51,713 bases of DNA, from the NCBI GenBank assembly GCA_903929475.1, contig CAIYUV010000143.1, positions 1-51,713 of the forward strand. The letters are read 5' to 3'. A program made the translations under genes and the position numbers. The first letter of the stretch is position 1, and every line of letters begins with the position of its first letter. This DNA comes from an uncultured Spartobacteria bacterium (GTDB lineage Bacteria > Verrucomicrobiota > Verrucomicrobiia > Chthoniobacterales > Chthoniobacteraceae). A model generated the notes under the pieces. The model did no database searches and was not told the origin of the DNA. It worked only from the letters and a program-made list of their open reading frames with translations. Below, piece after piece: positions 27,888 through 37,319 of the stretch.

Positions 27888-30800
27888 ATGAAACGCCCGC
27901 TGCTCCGCCGCATCCTTGAAAAACTCAAGCGTCGCAAACCCGCGAAACCGGAGGTGAAAACGCCTGTAAAACGCGCGGGGAAACGCACCGATTCTTCGTT
28001 CGAGCATCTCGAAGGACGCATCGCCCCCGCCATTCTGCTGAATCCCTCGACGATGCTTTACACGGACACCGAAGGCGATTTGGTCACTGTAAAATTCACG
28101 AAGGACATTTTCACGGCGACAGGTGCGGTGTTGAACGGTCAGCTCGACAGTGTTTTCAAGTTCAACACCGGCAACGCACGCACGGGAAGCGACGGCGGAA
28201 ACACAGCCGGCGCTCAGGAATTGCAAACACTGGATCTCAGCACGCTCGCAGCCATCGGCCAGCCGAACGCCGCGAGCGGCACTGGCATTTCGATCACCGC
28301 GGCGAAGCAAGGCAACCTCGGCGACGACCACGTGAACGTGGGCTACATCAAAGCCGCTTCGAGCGCTATTTTCGGCATCCCGCTCGGCGCTGTGGTGGTG
28401 GACGGCGATCTCGGTCAGATTGACGCGGGCGATCCCGCGAAGGCCACGGGCCTCGCCTCGCTCACCGTGCTCTCGTTCGGCACGAAGGGTCTCACGACGC
28501 AGGCGGCGGGCGGCAGTCTCGAAAGCAACATCACCGGCGCCATCGGCTCGCTCACTGTGCAGGGCGATTTCACCGACGCCGTGCTGAAGGTTGTGAACGG
28601 CACGACACAGAAAATTCCGGGCAAAATCGGTTCACTCACCATCACTGGAACTCTCGGCGTGAGCGCGACGAACACTGCCGACAACACCGGCATGATCACC
28701 ACGACCGGCTCCATCGGCACGGTAAAAGTGGGCGCTATTTTCGGCGGAGCCGGAATCAACACCGCACAGATCAAAGCGACAGGGACCATCGGAAATGTGA
28801 CCATCGCGGGCGACATCCGCGGAGGCGCGGGCAAAGACTCCGGCGAGATCAACGGAACGGCCGCCATCGGCAATGTCACGCTCGGTTTCAACCTCTGGGC
28901 GGGCACCGGGGAAAATTCGGGGCGCATCACCAGCACCGGCTCCATCGGCATGATCAAGCTGGCGAACGTCCATGGCGATGCAACGATCACGGGCGGCGAC
29001 GCCGGCAAAAATGCGGCGACTATCTTCGCGGGCGGTAACATCGCGAGCCTCACGACAGCGGAGGGCATCAAAGGTGGTAAGGGCGACGGCTCCGGCTCGG
29101 TGCTGTCGAACCGAACGATTGTGAAAGTATCAGTCAGCACAGTGATCGAAGGCGGCGCAGGCGCATCCAGTGGAAAGGTTTTCGCCGGCAATCTCGGCGC
29201 AGTGACAGTCGGACAGACCATCACGGGCGGTGCTGGCAACGACTCGGGAACGATCGAGGCGTATTTCAACATCGGGAGTGCCGTGGTGAAAAATTTGCTC
29301 AACACGTCAGGCGCGGTAATCGCGGGGACCGGTGTCGGCAGCGGGATAATCAGCGCAGGCGGAAACATCACCACGCTGACACTCTCGGGCGCGCTCGACG
29401 GCACGACGGCGGCCGCCAAGGACAACGCGGGCAGCATTCACGCAGGCGGAAGCATCACGACCATCACGGTGAACGGCGAGCTCAAGGGAGGCATCTCGAA
29501 ACTGAACGGTGCGATTTCAGCGGATGGAAATATCGGAACCTTGAAAATCACCGGCGGATTGCTCGGCGCTGCCGGGACTTCATCCGGCAGTGTGATAGCG
29601 GGCGGCAGAATTACCACGGCAACGATCACTGGGAACCTCGCCGGCAGCACCGGCGTGAACAGCGGATCGGTCTTCTGCGGCAACGACGGCACGCTTGCCG
29701 GCACGCTTGGAAAGATCACCGTCTCGGGCGCACTGCTCGGCGGCGACGGGGACAGTTCGGGGACAATTCGCTCTAGCGGACGCATCGTCTCACTTACCAT
29801 CGGCACAACACCCGCAGCAGGCGCACCGGTGACAGACAAATTGACCGGCGGCAATGGTTCGCACAGCGGAGCGGTGGTCGCATTCGAGGGAATTGGAACG
29901 GCGACATTCCTCGGCGCGGTGCAGGGCGGGGCGGGCAAAAATTCCGGCAGCATCATCGCGCAGGGTGCGGTGGGCACTATCAAGATTTCCGCAGAACTCA
30001 CCGGCGCTGGCGGAACCGGCAGCGGATCGATCCAGGTGCGCGACATCGTGGCTGGCGCAAACATCACGCCTGGCGATCTCGGCACCGTGATCATCGGTGG
30101 TGCTGTCGCAGGAAATGCGGGAGACGGCTCTGGGCAAATCATGGCGGAGGGTTCGCTGAAATCGCTGACCATCGGCGGCATCACCGGCCAACATGGCATC
30201 GGCAGCGGCAGCATTTTGATCGGCCTCGGCCTCGCAGCGCTTACGGACGACTTCACAAAAATCGGCGGCGCGGGCGCGATCACCATCAACGGCCAGCTCG
30301 CGGGAGGTCCCGGCAGCGGCAGCGGAGTAATCGAAGTCGGCGGGCGGATTGCCTCGCTGAAAATTACTGGTGGCGCAAATGCCACGAGCATCAAGTCTGG
30401 CCACGACATCGGATCGCTGACCATCGCTGGCGGCGTGAACACCTCACTCATCACCGCGCTCGGCCAGGCCAAACCCGGAAAAACCACGGACATCGCCATC
30501 GGCAAAGCGAGCATCACCGGCGACGTGAGCGGCAGCCGCATCCTCGCTGGCTATGACCGTTTTGGAAACGCAACGAACGGTGGCGCACAAATCGGAACGG
30601 TGAATGTGATCGGGAACTGGATCGCAAGCAGCATCGCCGCCGGCGTCGTGGACACGAACAATGACGGCTTCGGCAACAGCGACGATGCATCCATCGCTCA
30701 GGGCACCATTATTTCTAAAATCGCAGGCATTGTGATCAGCGGCAATGTCACGGGCACGGGCGGGGCGGGAGACCAGTTCGGCTTTGTCGCGCGGCAGATT

Positions 30801-30911
30801 GATAGCGTGAAAATCGGTGGTGTTCTCCAAGCGCTCACGACCGGCAAAGATGTGATTCCGCTCGCCGGAAACCCCGCAACCAATGATACGACCATCCGCG
30901 AGGTTGCTTGA
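27888..30911 (+). CDS. Beta-helix-like repeat protein with LExRIAPA N-terminal motif
   Basis: A 1,007-residue protein; the ATG at 27888 lies one base after the previous stop (the frame is open earlier but overlaps that gene). The N-terminus is highly basic (KRPLLRRILEKLKRRKPAK) and is followed at residues 41-48 by LEGRIAPA, shared with the next protein as LESRIAPA. There is no ordinary hydrophobic signal peptide. The body consists of about twenty degenerate repeats of about 33 residues with the pattern GGxGxxSGxIxAxGxIGxxxIxGxL, expected to form a parallel beta-helix. The motif recalls the LEPR-XLL N-terminal signature of planctomycete surface proteins. Function unknown; a surface or matrix fibre is likely. 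Confidence 0.85.
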   Translation: MKRPLLRRILEKLKRRKPAKPEVKTPVKRAGKRTDSSFEHLEGRIAPAILLNPSTMLYTDTEGDLVTVKFTKDIFTATGAVLNGQLDSVFKFNTGNARTGSDGGNTAGAQELQTLDLSTLAAIGQPNAASGTGISITAAKQGNLGDDHVNVGYIKAASSAIFGIPLGAVVVDGDLGQIDAGDPAKATGLASLTVLSFGTKGLTTQAAGGSLESNITGAIGSLTVQGDFTDAVLKVVNGTTQKIPGKIGSLTITGTLGVSATNTADNTGMITTTGSIGTVKVGAIFGGAGINTAQIKATGTIGNVTIAGDIRGGAGKDSGEINGTAAIGNVTLGFNLWAGTGENSGRITSTGSIGMIKLANVHGDATITGGDAGKNAATIFAGGNIASLTTAEGIKGGKGDGSGSVLSNRTIVKVSVSTVIEGGAGASSGKVFAGNLGAVTVGQTITGGAGNDSGTIEAYFNIGSAVVKNLLNTSGAVIAGTGVGSGIISAGGNITTLTLSGALDGTTAAAKDNAGSIHAGGSITTITVNGELKGGISKLNGAISADGNIGTLKITGGLLGAAGTSSGSVIAGGRITTATITGNLAGSTGVNSGSVFCGNDGTLAGTLGKITVSGALLGGDGDSSGTIRSSGRIVSLTIGTTPAAGAPVTDKLTGGNGSHSGAVVAFEGIGTATFLGAVQGGAGKNSGSIIAQGAVGTIKISAELTGAGGTGSGSIQVRDIVAGANITPGDLGTVIIGGAVAGNAGDGSGQIMAEGSLKSLTIGGITGQHGIGSGSILIGLGLAALTDDFTKIGGAGAITINGQLAGGPGSGSGVIEVGGRIASLKITGGANATSIKSGHDIGSLTIAGGVNTSLITALGQAKPGKTTDIAIGKASITGDVSGSRILAGYDRFGNATNGGAQIGTVNVIGNWIASSIAAGVVDTNNDGFGNSDDASIAQGTIISKIAGIVISGNVTGTGGAGDQFGFVARQIDSVKIGGVLQALTTGKDVIPLAGNPATNDTTIREVA

Positions 30912-30951
30912 TTTTTTGAACACAATCGCTCCTTTCCAACACTCACAAGCC

Positions 30952-33324
30952 ATGACCCGCTACTTCATCGAACCCCTCGAATCACGAATCGCACCCGCAA
31001 CCATCGTGAATCCCATCTTCGACATTACAGCAGGCGTGGGCGATACAGGGGCGACGATTGACCTCGGCAAAATGGTGGATCCGAGCAAGAGCTTCCGCAC
31101 ATTTGTTGACTTGGTGACTAATTTCGTTCCGCAAGGCCAGACATCGCCGGGCGTGATCAGCATCGAGCTGTTCGACGACAAGGCACCAGTGACAGTGGAT
31201 AATTTCCTGCGTTATTTAACCAACAAGGACACAAAGGCGGATTTTAACGGCACCTTTTTCCACCGACTCGTGCAGGGTTTTGTTCTGCAGGGCGGAGGCT
31301 ACAATGCGACGGATCCAAGCCAACACATCGCCACTTTTGCGCCGGCGCATAATGAATTCGACCCGACGGATACCGAGCGCTCGAACTTGTTGCAAACGGT
31401 GGCGATGGCAAAGGTGGCCTCGGATAACGGCGGCGGACCGAACAGCGCGACGAGTGAATTTTTCATCAACCTCGCCAACAATTCGAGCAATCTGGATGCA
31501 CAAAACGGCGGTTTCACCGTGTTTGGCCGCGTCACTGATAATTCGATGCCGGTAGTGAACGCTATCTCCGCCTTGCAAATCTCAGGAAACGAACCGGTGC
31601 AGAACTACACGAGCGGGACGCCGACACCCGCGCAGCTAATCCAGATTGTGGACGCCCACGTTGCCGCGAGCGCACTAGGCAATGCGGACGGTGACACATT
31701 TGAAGTAGTGAGCATCAAAGACGCAACGAGCGGCGCGGACACGAAGCTCGTCACGGCTACGATCAACCCAACGACTCATGCGCTCGCTTTGAAATACACG
31801 CCCGGAATGACCGGCGTAGCGAAGGTAAAAGTGAAAGTGAGCAAGACTGGCGAGGCGGATGAATTTGACGAGTTTAGTGTGACGGTGAAACCAAACCTCC
31901 TCGCGGATGTGCAGAACGATGGGCTGCACAGTTCATTCGTCCCCGGGGACAAGGGAGTGGCAAACATCCAAATCGCAAACAACAGCGGGGGTCTCGCAAA
32001 GGGGAAGGTGAATGTGAAGCTCTACCTTTCTCAATCTACACTCACAAACACGGGCGACGCCCTGGGGTTTGCACTGGACACAACAGGCCCCAATGCGGAC
32101 TTGTTGCTGGCGACGATGAGTGATGTCGCCATCAACGTCGTGCCCGGAAAAAGCACAACGATTCCTGTGAAATTCACTGTGCCTGCAACCGGCCTCACGA
32201 ACGGCATGCAGTATCGTCTGCTGGCAGAAGTAGAGACGGCAAACGGCAGCACGATTCAGGAACTCTTCACAGACGACAACGTGGGCAATTTCTCGAAGAG
32301 CGGCGTGTCACTCGCAAGCCCGGACGTGCTGCGAACATTCTCGCTGGATTTCGGCGCGGTCGGCGGAAGGAGCAAAGTCCCTCTCACTGTGCAGGACGCC
32401 GACGGACAGAACATCACCCTCATGCTCACTGGCGCTGGCACCGGCTCGGTGGTGAAAAACACCGACGGCACCGTGGACGTATCCGTATCGGGCACTAACA
32501 CGAAATCGATCCTGAGCATCCAGACGGCCAAAGGAGTGGTCGCCGACCTCGGCAATCTTTTCATTAACGACACCATCGGCGCTGTGACCCTCGGCAATGT
32601 CCATCTGCACGGTCACTTCACTGCCAGCGAAGGCGCGAAGAGCATCGTGCTCGGCGACCTCGGTAACACCGACGACACACATCCGGAAAATGATTTGGAC
32701 AAGACGATCTCCATCGGCGTCTTCCCCGTGGCTTCACAAAAACTCTCGCTGAACTTTGGAAAAGTCCGCGACTACTCGCTCGATTCGGGCATGACGGTTT
32801 CGAGTTTATTCGCAAAGGAGTGGCTCAACGACGCGACCAACACTCTGGCAAACAGCATCGGCGCACCGGGCATCGGCACATTGAAAATCGCGGGCGATCT
32901 CGAAACCAGTGTTACTGTCTCCGGTTTCGACAAGCTGAACCTTTTCAGCGTCGCCGGGGCACTCAGCGACGTGACGGTGAAGACCAACGGAAACGTCGGC
33001 GACGTGCATCTTGGCGACATTTCCGGCAGCACATTTCTCGTCGGAATCGCTGCGAAGCCCGCCGCCATTGGCGACTTTGTCTCCGCTAAAACCATCGCGA
33101 ATTTCATCGTCAAGGGAACCTTGTCCGACTCAGTCGTTGCGGCGACAAAATTCAATTCAATCCTCGTCACCGCAGTGGACGCGAACGCCGGCAGCAGCAC
33201 CGGCGGTTTTTACGCCGATGCGATCAAGAGCTACGTCCGCAAGGGCGTGGTGAAACTCAATAATCTCGACACGCCCCTCACCTTCGACAGCGTGAACCCG
33301 AATTTCGAGGCTAAGACGTTTTAG
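30952..33324 (+). CDS. Cyclophilin-domain protein with CARDB-like domain and LExRIAPA motif
   Basis: A 790-residue protein starting at ATG 30952, 40 nt after the beta-helix gene. Residues 9-16 are LESRIAPA; no classical signal peptide is visible. A cyclophilin domain spans roughly residues 35-235, with FHRLVQGFVLQGGGY (catalytic Arg, Phe and Gln present) and ATSEFFINLANN. Next come a CARDB-like segment (LADVQNDGLHSSFVPGDKG to GKVNVKLYLS) and a long beta-rich tail (GTVDVSVSGTNTKSILSI, then LGNVHLHGHF). It is the second prolyl isomerase in the same three-gene cluster but is not a close copy of the first. Presumed surface or periplasmic. Confidence 0.86.
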   Translation: MTRYFIEPLESRIAPATIVNPIFDITAGVGDTGATIDLGKMVDPSKSFRTFVDLVTNFVPQGQTSPGVISIELFDDKAPVTVDNFLRYLTNKDTKADFNGTFFHRLVQGFVLQGGGYNATDPSQHIATFAPAHNEFDPTDTERSNLLQTVAMAKVASDNGGGPNSATSEFFINLANNSSNLDAQNGGFTVFGRVTDNSMPVVNAISALQISGNEPVQNYTSGTPTPAQLIQIVDAHVAASALGNADGDTFEVVSIKDATSGADTKLVTATINPTTHALALKYTPGMTGVAKVKVKVSKTGEADEFDEFSVTVKPNLLADVQNDGLHSSFVPGDKGVANIQIANNSGGLAKGKVNVKLYLSQSTLTNTGDALGFALDTTGPNADLLLATMSDVAINVVPGKSTTIPVKFTVPATGLTNGMQYRLLAEVETANGSTIQELFTDDNVGNFSKSGVSLASPDVLRTFSLDFGAVGGRSKVPLTVQDADGQNITLMLTGAGTGSVVKNTDGTVDVSVSGTNTKSILSIQTAKGVVADLGNLFINDTIGAVTLGNVHLHGHFTASEGAKSIVLGDLGNTDDTHPENDLDKTISIGVFPVASQKLSLNFGKVRDYSLDSGMTVSSLFAKEWLNDATNTLANSIGAPGIGTLKIAGDLETSVTVSGFDKLNLFSVAGALSDVTVKTNGNVGDVHLGDISGSTFLVGIAAKPAAIGDFVSAKTIANFIVKGTLSDSVVAATKFNSILVTAVDANAGSSTGGFYADAIKSYVRKGVVKLNNLDTPLTFDSVNPNFEAKTF

Positions 33325-33416
33325 GCGTTTGCGAACACAAGCCGGGCTTCTGAAAACCCTGCGTGCCTTTTTGCTCTTGCGAATCGGTGTTCCCCCTTTT
33401 AACAACCTCTCCCACC

Positions 33417-34730
33417 ATGGACAGAGAAAGCCAATTCAATGAGTTGCCAGTATCTGAGGATGCAACCTTGCAAGTAGAACAAATTGCGCGGCTGTTTCCC
33501 CATTACGAGATATTGCAACTGATAGGGCGGGGTGGAATGGGGGAGGTGTATCAGGCGAGGCAGACTGCGCTGGAGCGGCTCGTTGCCATCAAGCTGTTGC
33601 CGATCGAAATCAGCAGCAAACATGATTTTGCCGCGAGTTTCCGCCGCGAGGCGCAGGCGATGGCGAGGCTCAACCATCCGAATATCGTTTCAGTTTATGA
33701 TTTCGGGCAGACGGCGGACGGGCGTCTGTATTGCATCATGGAATATGTGCAGGGATCCAATCTGTTTGAGATCATCCACAAGGTCGGACTGGATCTCGAA
33801 CAGACGCTTTCGGTGGTCGAGCAGATCTGTGCGGCACTGGGCTATGCGCATGGGAAGGGTGTGGTGCATCGCGACATCAAGCCCGGCAATGTGCTTGTGG
33901 ACACGGAGAGCAATGTGAAGGTGGCCGATTTTGGGCTGGCGAGGCTCATAGATTCGAGTGCGGACAATGCGGGCGTCTCGACGACGGATTTCGTTTTCGG
34001 AACGCCCGACTACATAGCACCCGAGCAAAGGCGGGACATGGATGTGGATCACCGTGCGGATATTTACAGTCTCGGCATCATGACCTACGAGATGCTCTGC
34101 GGAGAGGTGCCGCGAGGTGCCTTCCAACTGCCCTCGCAGCGCATCGGCTGCGACGAGCGTATTGATCAAATTGTCCTCAAAGCGATGCAGCAAGCCCCCG
34201 AACTGCGCTACCAGTCCACGGCGGAGATAGAAGCGGACATCGCAGCTGCACGCATCCCGCTGCCGGTTGGACGCCCGGTGGCTGTTGCCAGACCAGGCGT
34301 GCCTCCCCGTCCGCAGCCAGTTGCTGCACGCCCGGTGACTGCGGCGCCGCAGATTTTCACTCCTCTCATCCCGAATCAGCCCCGCCCGCAGGTGCAGCAG
34401 GAAATTCCTTCAAAAGCTCCGTGGGTGAAAATCGCCGTCGCTGGTGCCGTCTTCGTGCTTACCCTTGTGCTGTATGTCGCCACGAAGCCGGAAAAGCACA
34501 CTCGCGAGGTGCCAAACTCACAACCTGCAAGCGTCTCCCTGCCAACACCGCAGCCGCCCGTCATACAAGAAATCAAACCGTCGCCGCCGCCGATCGAACT
34601 TCCTGCGGCAGTCGCCAACATTTTCGTAGCATGCCCGAAAATTTCACGCATTGTTTCGCCACTTTACCTCAGCTTCATCGCGATCCCTGAATTCCATATT
34701 TCATTCGGAGGCACGAAAACGGGGAGATGA
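33417..34730 (+). CDS. Ser/Thr protein kinase, C-terminus probably disturbed
   Basis: A 437-residue Hanks-type kinase. ATG at 33417 precedes the domain. The ATP loop is GRGGMGEV, with Lys59 in VAIK, HRDIKPGN with Asp153, and DFG at 171-173. A Pro-rich linker (about 285-335, PGVPPRPQPVAARP) leads to one transmembrane helix (about 336-356, WVKIAVAGAVFVLTLVLYVA) and a Pro/Ser-rich external stretch. The final 40 residues (from about ELPAAVANI) are unusual, and protein-like sequence continues in other frames until 34845, so a frameshift near the end is likely. Cytoplasmic kinase with an external sensor stub is inferred; target unknown. Confidence 0.88.
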   Translation: MDRESQFNELPVSEDATLQVEQIARLFPHYEILQLIGRGGMGEVYQARQTALERLVAIKLLPIEISSKHDFAASFRREAQAMARLNHPNIVSVYDFGQTADGRLYCIMEYVQGSNLFEIIHKVGLDLEQTLSVVEQICAALGYAHGKGVVHRDIKPGNVLVDTESNVKVADFGLARLIDSSADNAGVSTTDFVFGTPDYIAPEQRRDMDVDHRADIYSLGIMTYEMLCGEVPRGAFQLPSQRIGCDERIDQIVLKAMQQAPELRYQSTAEIEADIAAARIPLPVGRPVAVARPGVPPRPQPVAARPVTAAPQIFTPLIPNQPRPQVQQEIPSKAPWVKIAVAGAVFVLTLVLYVATKPEKHTREVPNSQPASVSLPTPQPPVIQEIKPSPPPIELPAAVANIFVACPKISRIVSPLYLSFIAIPEFHISFGGTKTGR

Positions 34731-34845
34731 AATCAATGCGAAATCTCTGCTTTATGTTATAGAAAAACACCCAGATCAGTTTTCCGAAATCAGAGAAACT
34801 CTTTGCGCTAGCACGACTCTTGCGTTAGGCCGGAACCGTTCATGA
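34651..34845 (+). CDS. Possible small ORF or displaced kinase C-terminus
   Basis: A 64-residue frame starting with TTG and overlapping the kinase 3' end in another frame. Its second half (EARKRGDEINAKSLLYVIEK, then HPDQFSEIRETL) looks like a real helical segment. Its stop TGA overlaps the ATG of the next small gene (ATGA at 34842-34845), the same coupling seen elsewhere in this window, which supports translation of this frame. It may be the original kinase C-terminus after a frameshift or a separate gene. Low certainty. Confidence 0.35.
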   Translation: MFRHFTSASSRSLNSIFHSEARKRGDEINAKSLLYVIEKHPDQFSEIRETLCASTTLALGRNRS

Positions 34846-35021
34846 ATCTCATCCGTGCTGCATTTTGGTTCGCGCTCTTTATAGCGTCCACGTTTTGCTT
34901 TCTCGTGATCTTCGAGAACGGCTTTTCAAACTTTGGCGATAATGCAAAGAAAGAGGCCGATTTCTTGAAAGTGGTTTTCAGACTCTCGGAAAAAAAGAAG
35001 GCCGCACCGGCGACGAAATAG
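34842..35021 (+). CDS. 59-residue single-helix membrane protein
   Basis: A short ORF that starts with ATG overlapping the preceding TGA. The protein begins MNLIRAAFWF, has one hydrophobic helix (about residues 5-24, AAFWFALFIASTFCFLVIF) and a charged, probably cytoplasmic tail (AKKEADFLKVVFRLSEKKK). Codon use and composition look coding. No family recognised. It precedes the TPR gene by 100 nt. Confidence 0.55.
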   Translation: MNLIRAAFWFALFIASTFCFLVIFENGFSNFGDNAKKEADFLKVVFRLSEKKKAAPATK

Positions 35022-35121
35022 CCAAGGGCTCCGAAAGGCATAACGGAACTTTCAGATTAAAAAGGTGAGCGAGCCCATTGTCAGCAGTTCACGGGGATGC
35101 TAGCTTCCTCAGCCCCGCAAT

Positions 35122-36579
35122 ATGCCCATCACGACTGAACAAGAACTTTCCTCCAATGCGCGCGCGCTTTTCCTCAAGGCGAAACACGCGAATGAAATCG
35201 GTAATCACGGCTACGTCTTACAACTCGTGCAGACCGTTTTGAAGGAAGCGCCCGGCTTCCTCGATGGCCGCAAGCTGGCGCGCGCCGCATCGCTCGCACA
35301 GAACAAAGGCAGGAGGAGCACCTTCTCGCTCGCAGGCACGACTTTCAGCATCACCAGCAGCGGCTCAGTGAAAAAGGATCCGCTTGTTGCAATGGAACTC
35401 GCCGAGAAGTCTCTGGCCAACGACCCGCAAAGCCAACAGGCAAACCAGTTGTTATTCGAGGCGGCCAACAAGGCGGGCTTCCCCGAGGTCGCATCGTTTG
35501 CCCTTGAGACGCTGGTGGGGGCTAATCCGAAAGACACAAAAATCCTACACCAGCTCGCCGCCCATTACTCGGCAATCGGCGATAATGAAAAAGCCGTCGC
35601 AGTCTATAACCGCATCCTCCAAATCACCCCGAACGATTTGGAAGCGATCAAAAAGAGCAAGGATGCCTCAGCCTCCGCGACCTTGAAGAGGGGCAAGTGG
35701 GAGGAAGTTGCCCAAAGCGGAGGCAGCATGAATTTTCGCGACCTTCTCGGAAAAAAAGACGAAGCCGTCGCACTTGAAAACCGGGCGAAAATCGTGCGCA
35801 CCTCGGATCAAATCAGCCAGCAAGTCAGTGAAATCTACGCAGCGTGGGAACTACATCAGAACAACGTGGATCTTTCCCGCCGCCTCGCCAGCCTTTACGA
35901 GCAATGGTTTGAAGTGACCCTCGCCGACAACGGCCCCGCCGATGAAGCGGACGGATACCTCGAAAATGCAATCTGGTTTTACACCCACACAAACACTCTG
36001 CTGAACGGCGGCGACACCAGCATCGCGCGCAAACAGAGCGATTTGGAATTTCGTAAATTGGATCGACGCATCAAAACACTTCAGGACTGGCTCTCCAAAG
36101 TGGATGCATCCCACCCCGAGGCCCAGCCCTACGCAGACGAACTCGAAATGCTCACCAAACAGCGGGACGGCTCCGTCATCGAGACAGCAAAAAAACGCGT
36201 CGCCGACAACCCGACCGATCTCCAACTCCGCTACGAACTCGGCGAGGCACTGATGAATGCAGGCCAGTTCACCGAGGCGATACCCGAACTGCAGCGCGCC
36301 CGCCAAAATCCAAATGTTCGTTTGAAAGCCATGAACCTCCTCGGTCAATGCTTCGTGGAAAAGGGGATGCTAGATCTCGCCGTCACCCAGTTCAAGACGG
36401 CCGCCAGCGAGATCATTGCGATGGACAACATCAAAAAAGAAGTCCTCTACAAACTCGGTCTCGCCTACGAAAAAATGGGCAAGCGCGAGGAGTCGCTCCA
36501 GTGCTTCAAGGAAATCTACGAATCCGACTACGGCTATCTCGACGTCGCGAAGCGCGTGGAGAGCAGCTACGGCGGTTGA
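35122..36579 (+). CDS. Cytoplasmic TPR-repeat protein
   Basis: A 485-residue protein made largely of tetratricopeptide helices: NEIGNHGYVLQLVQTVLKEA, LAAHYSAIGDNEKAVAVYNR, YELGEALMNAGQFTEAIPEL and LGLAYEKMGKREESLQCFKE are clear repeats. There is no signal peptide or membrane segment, so it is probably a cytoplasmic scaffold. A middle section (SGGSMNFRDLLGKKDEAVAL onward) has fewer recognisable repeats. Neighbours are the kinase group upstream and a lipoprotein downstream; no specific partner can be named. Confidence 0.82.
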   Translation: MPITTEQELSSNARALFLKAKHANEIGNHGYVLQLVQTVLKEAPGFLDGRKLARAASLAQNKGRRSTFSLAGTTFSITSSGSVKKDPLVAMELAEKSLANDPQSQQANQLLFEAANKAGFPEVASFALETLVGANPKDTKILHQLAAHYSAIGDNEKAVAVYNRILQITPNDLEAIKKSKDASASATLKRGKWEEVAQSGGSMNFRDLLGKKDEAVALENRAKIVRTSDQISQQVSEIYAAWELHQNNVDLSRRLASLYEQWFEVTLADNGPADEADGYLENAIWFYTHTNTLLNGGDTSIARKQSDLEFRKLDRRIKTLQDWLSKVDASHPEAQPYADELEMLTKQRDGSVIETAKKRVADNPTDLQLRYELGEALMNAGQFTEAIPELQRARQNPNVRLKAMNLLGQCFVEKGMLDLAVTQFKTAASEIIAMDNIKKEVLYKLGLAYEKMGKREESLQCFKEIYESDYGYLDVAKRVESSYGG

Positions 36580-36659
36580 GCTTCGTGTTTTGTGAAAAAA
36601 AAATTCGTATCGAATAAATCCACATCTCTCGCTGTCGAACCAGCACTCCAGCCACGCAC

Positions 36660-37226
36660 ATGAATAAACAAATCCTCTTCGCCCTCTCGGCGCTCGCCAC
36701 ACTCACACTCACCGGCTGCTATGGCACCTACTATGGTGGTGCGCGTGTCTATGGCGGTGGCCCCAGCTACGGTGGTGGTTATTACGACGATTACGATTCA
36801 GGGCCTGTCTTCATCCAGCGTGACTACGTCTATATCAGTGGTCGCCCATATTACGTCCCAGTCTATCGCCAACACGACCGTGTTTATTACATCTACGGAG
36901 GACGCAATTACTATTTTAACGAGCACGACTGCCAGAAATACCGCAGTCACAAACACGACCACGGTTATGCTTCGCGGTATGATGATCAACGGAGGCAGGA
37001 TCGCTATCAATACGAGCAGCAGCACAGGCAGTATGAATATCAGCAGAGGGTCGAAAGAGACCGCTCCGAGCACCACAAATCCTCGAGCAAATCACAGCAG
37101 GAATTGGCCAAACAGCAGCTAGAGAACCGGCGCAAACAACAAGAGCAATACAACGCGCAATGGAAGGCACAGCACGAATACCCGAGACAGGACGACAAGA
37201 AAAAGAAGAAAAATAAAGATGATTAG
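36660..37226 (+). CDS. Tyr/Gly-rich lipoprotein with charged tail
   Basis: A 188-residue predicted lipoprotein: signal ILFALSALATLTLTGC with lipobox LTGC and Cys20. The mature protein begins with a Tyr/Gly-rich stretch (YGTYYGGARVYGGGPSYGGG), then a short YXPV/H-containing strand set (RPYYVPVYRQHDRVYYIYGG), and ends in a highly charged Gln/Arg/Lys-rich helix (QQELAKQQLENRRKQQEQY) and a KKKKK tail. Membrane anchoring to the outer membrane is likely; function unknown. Confidence 0.8.
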   Translation: MNKQILFALSALATLTLTGCYGTYYGGARVYGGGPSYGGGYYDDYDSGPVFIQRDYVYISGRPYYVPVYRQHDRVYYIYGGRNYYFNEHDCQKYRSHKHDHGYASRYDDQRRQDRYQYEQQHRQYEYQQRVERDRSEHHKSSSKSQQELAKQQLENRRKQQEQYNAQWKAQHEYPRQDDKKKKKNKDD

Positions 37227-37319
37227 TCGGTGAATTGGCCGCGTCTTAAAATCGGGTATTTTTCGGCTGGGGCGCCTTGAAAACTTGCCACGCCTCCCCT
37301 CATCCGCCAACAAGCACCG

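Noticed and set aside
28415-30541. Long minus-strand frames with Pro/Ala-rich translations
   Set aside because: Low-complexity shadows of the beta-helix repeat gene.
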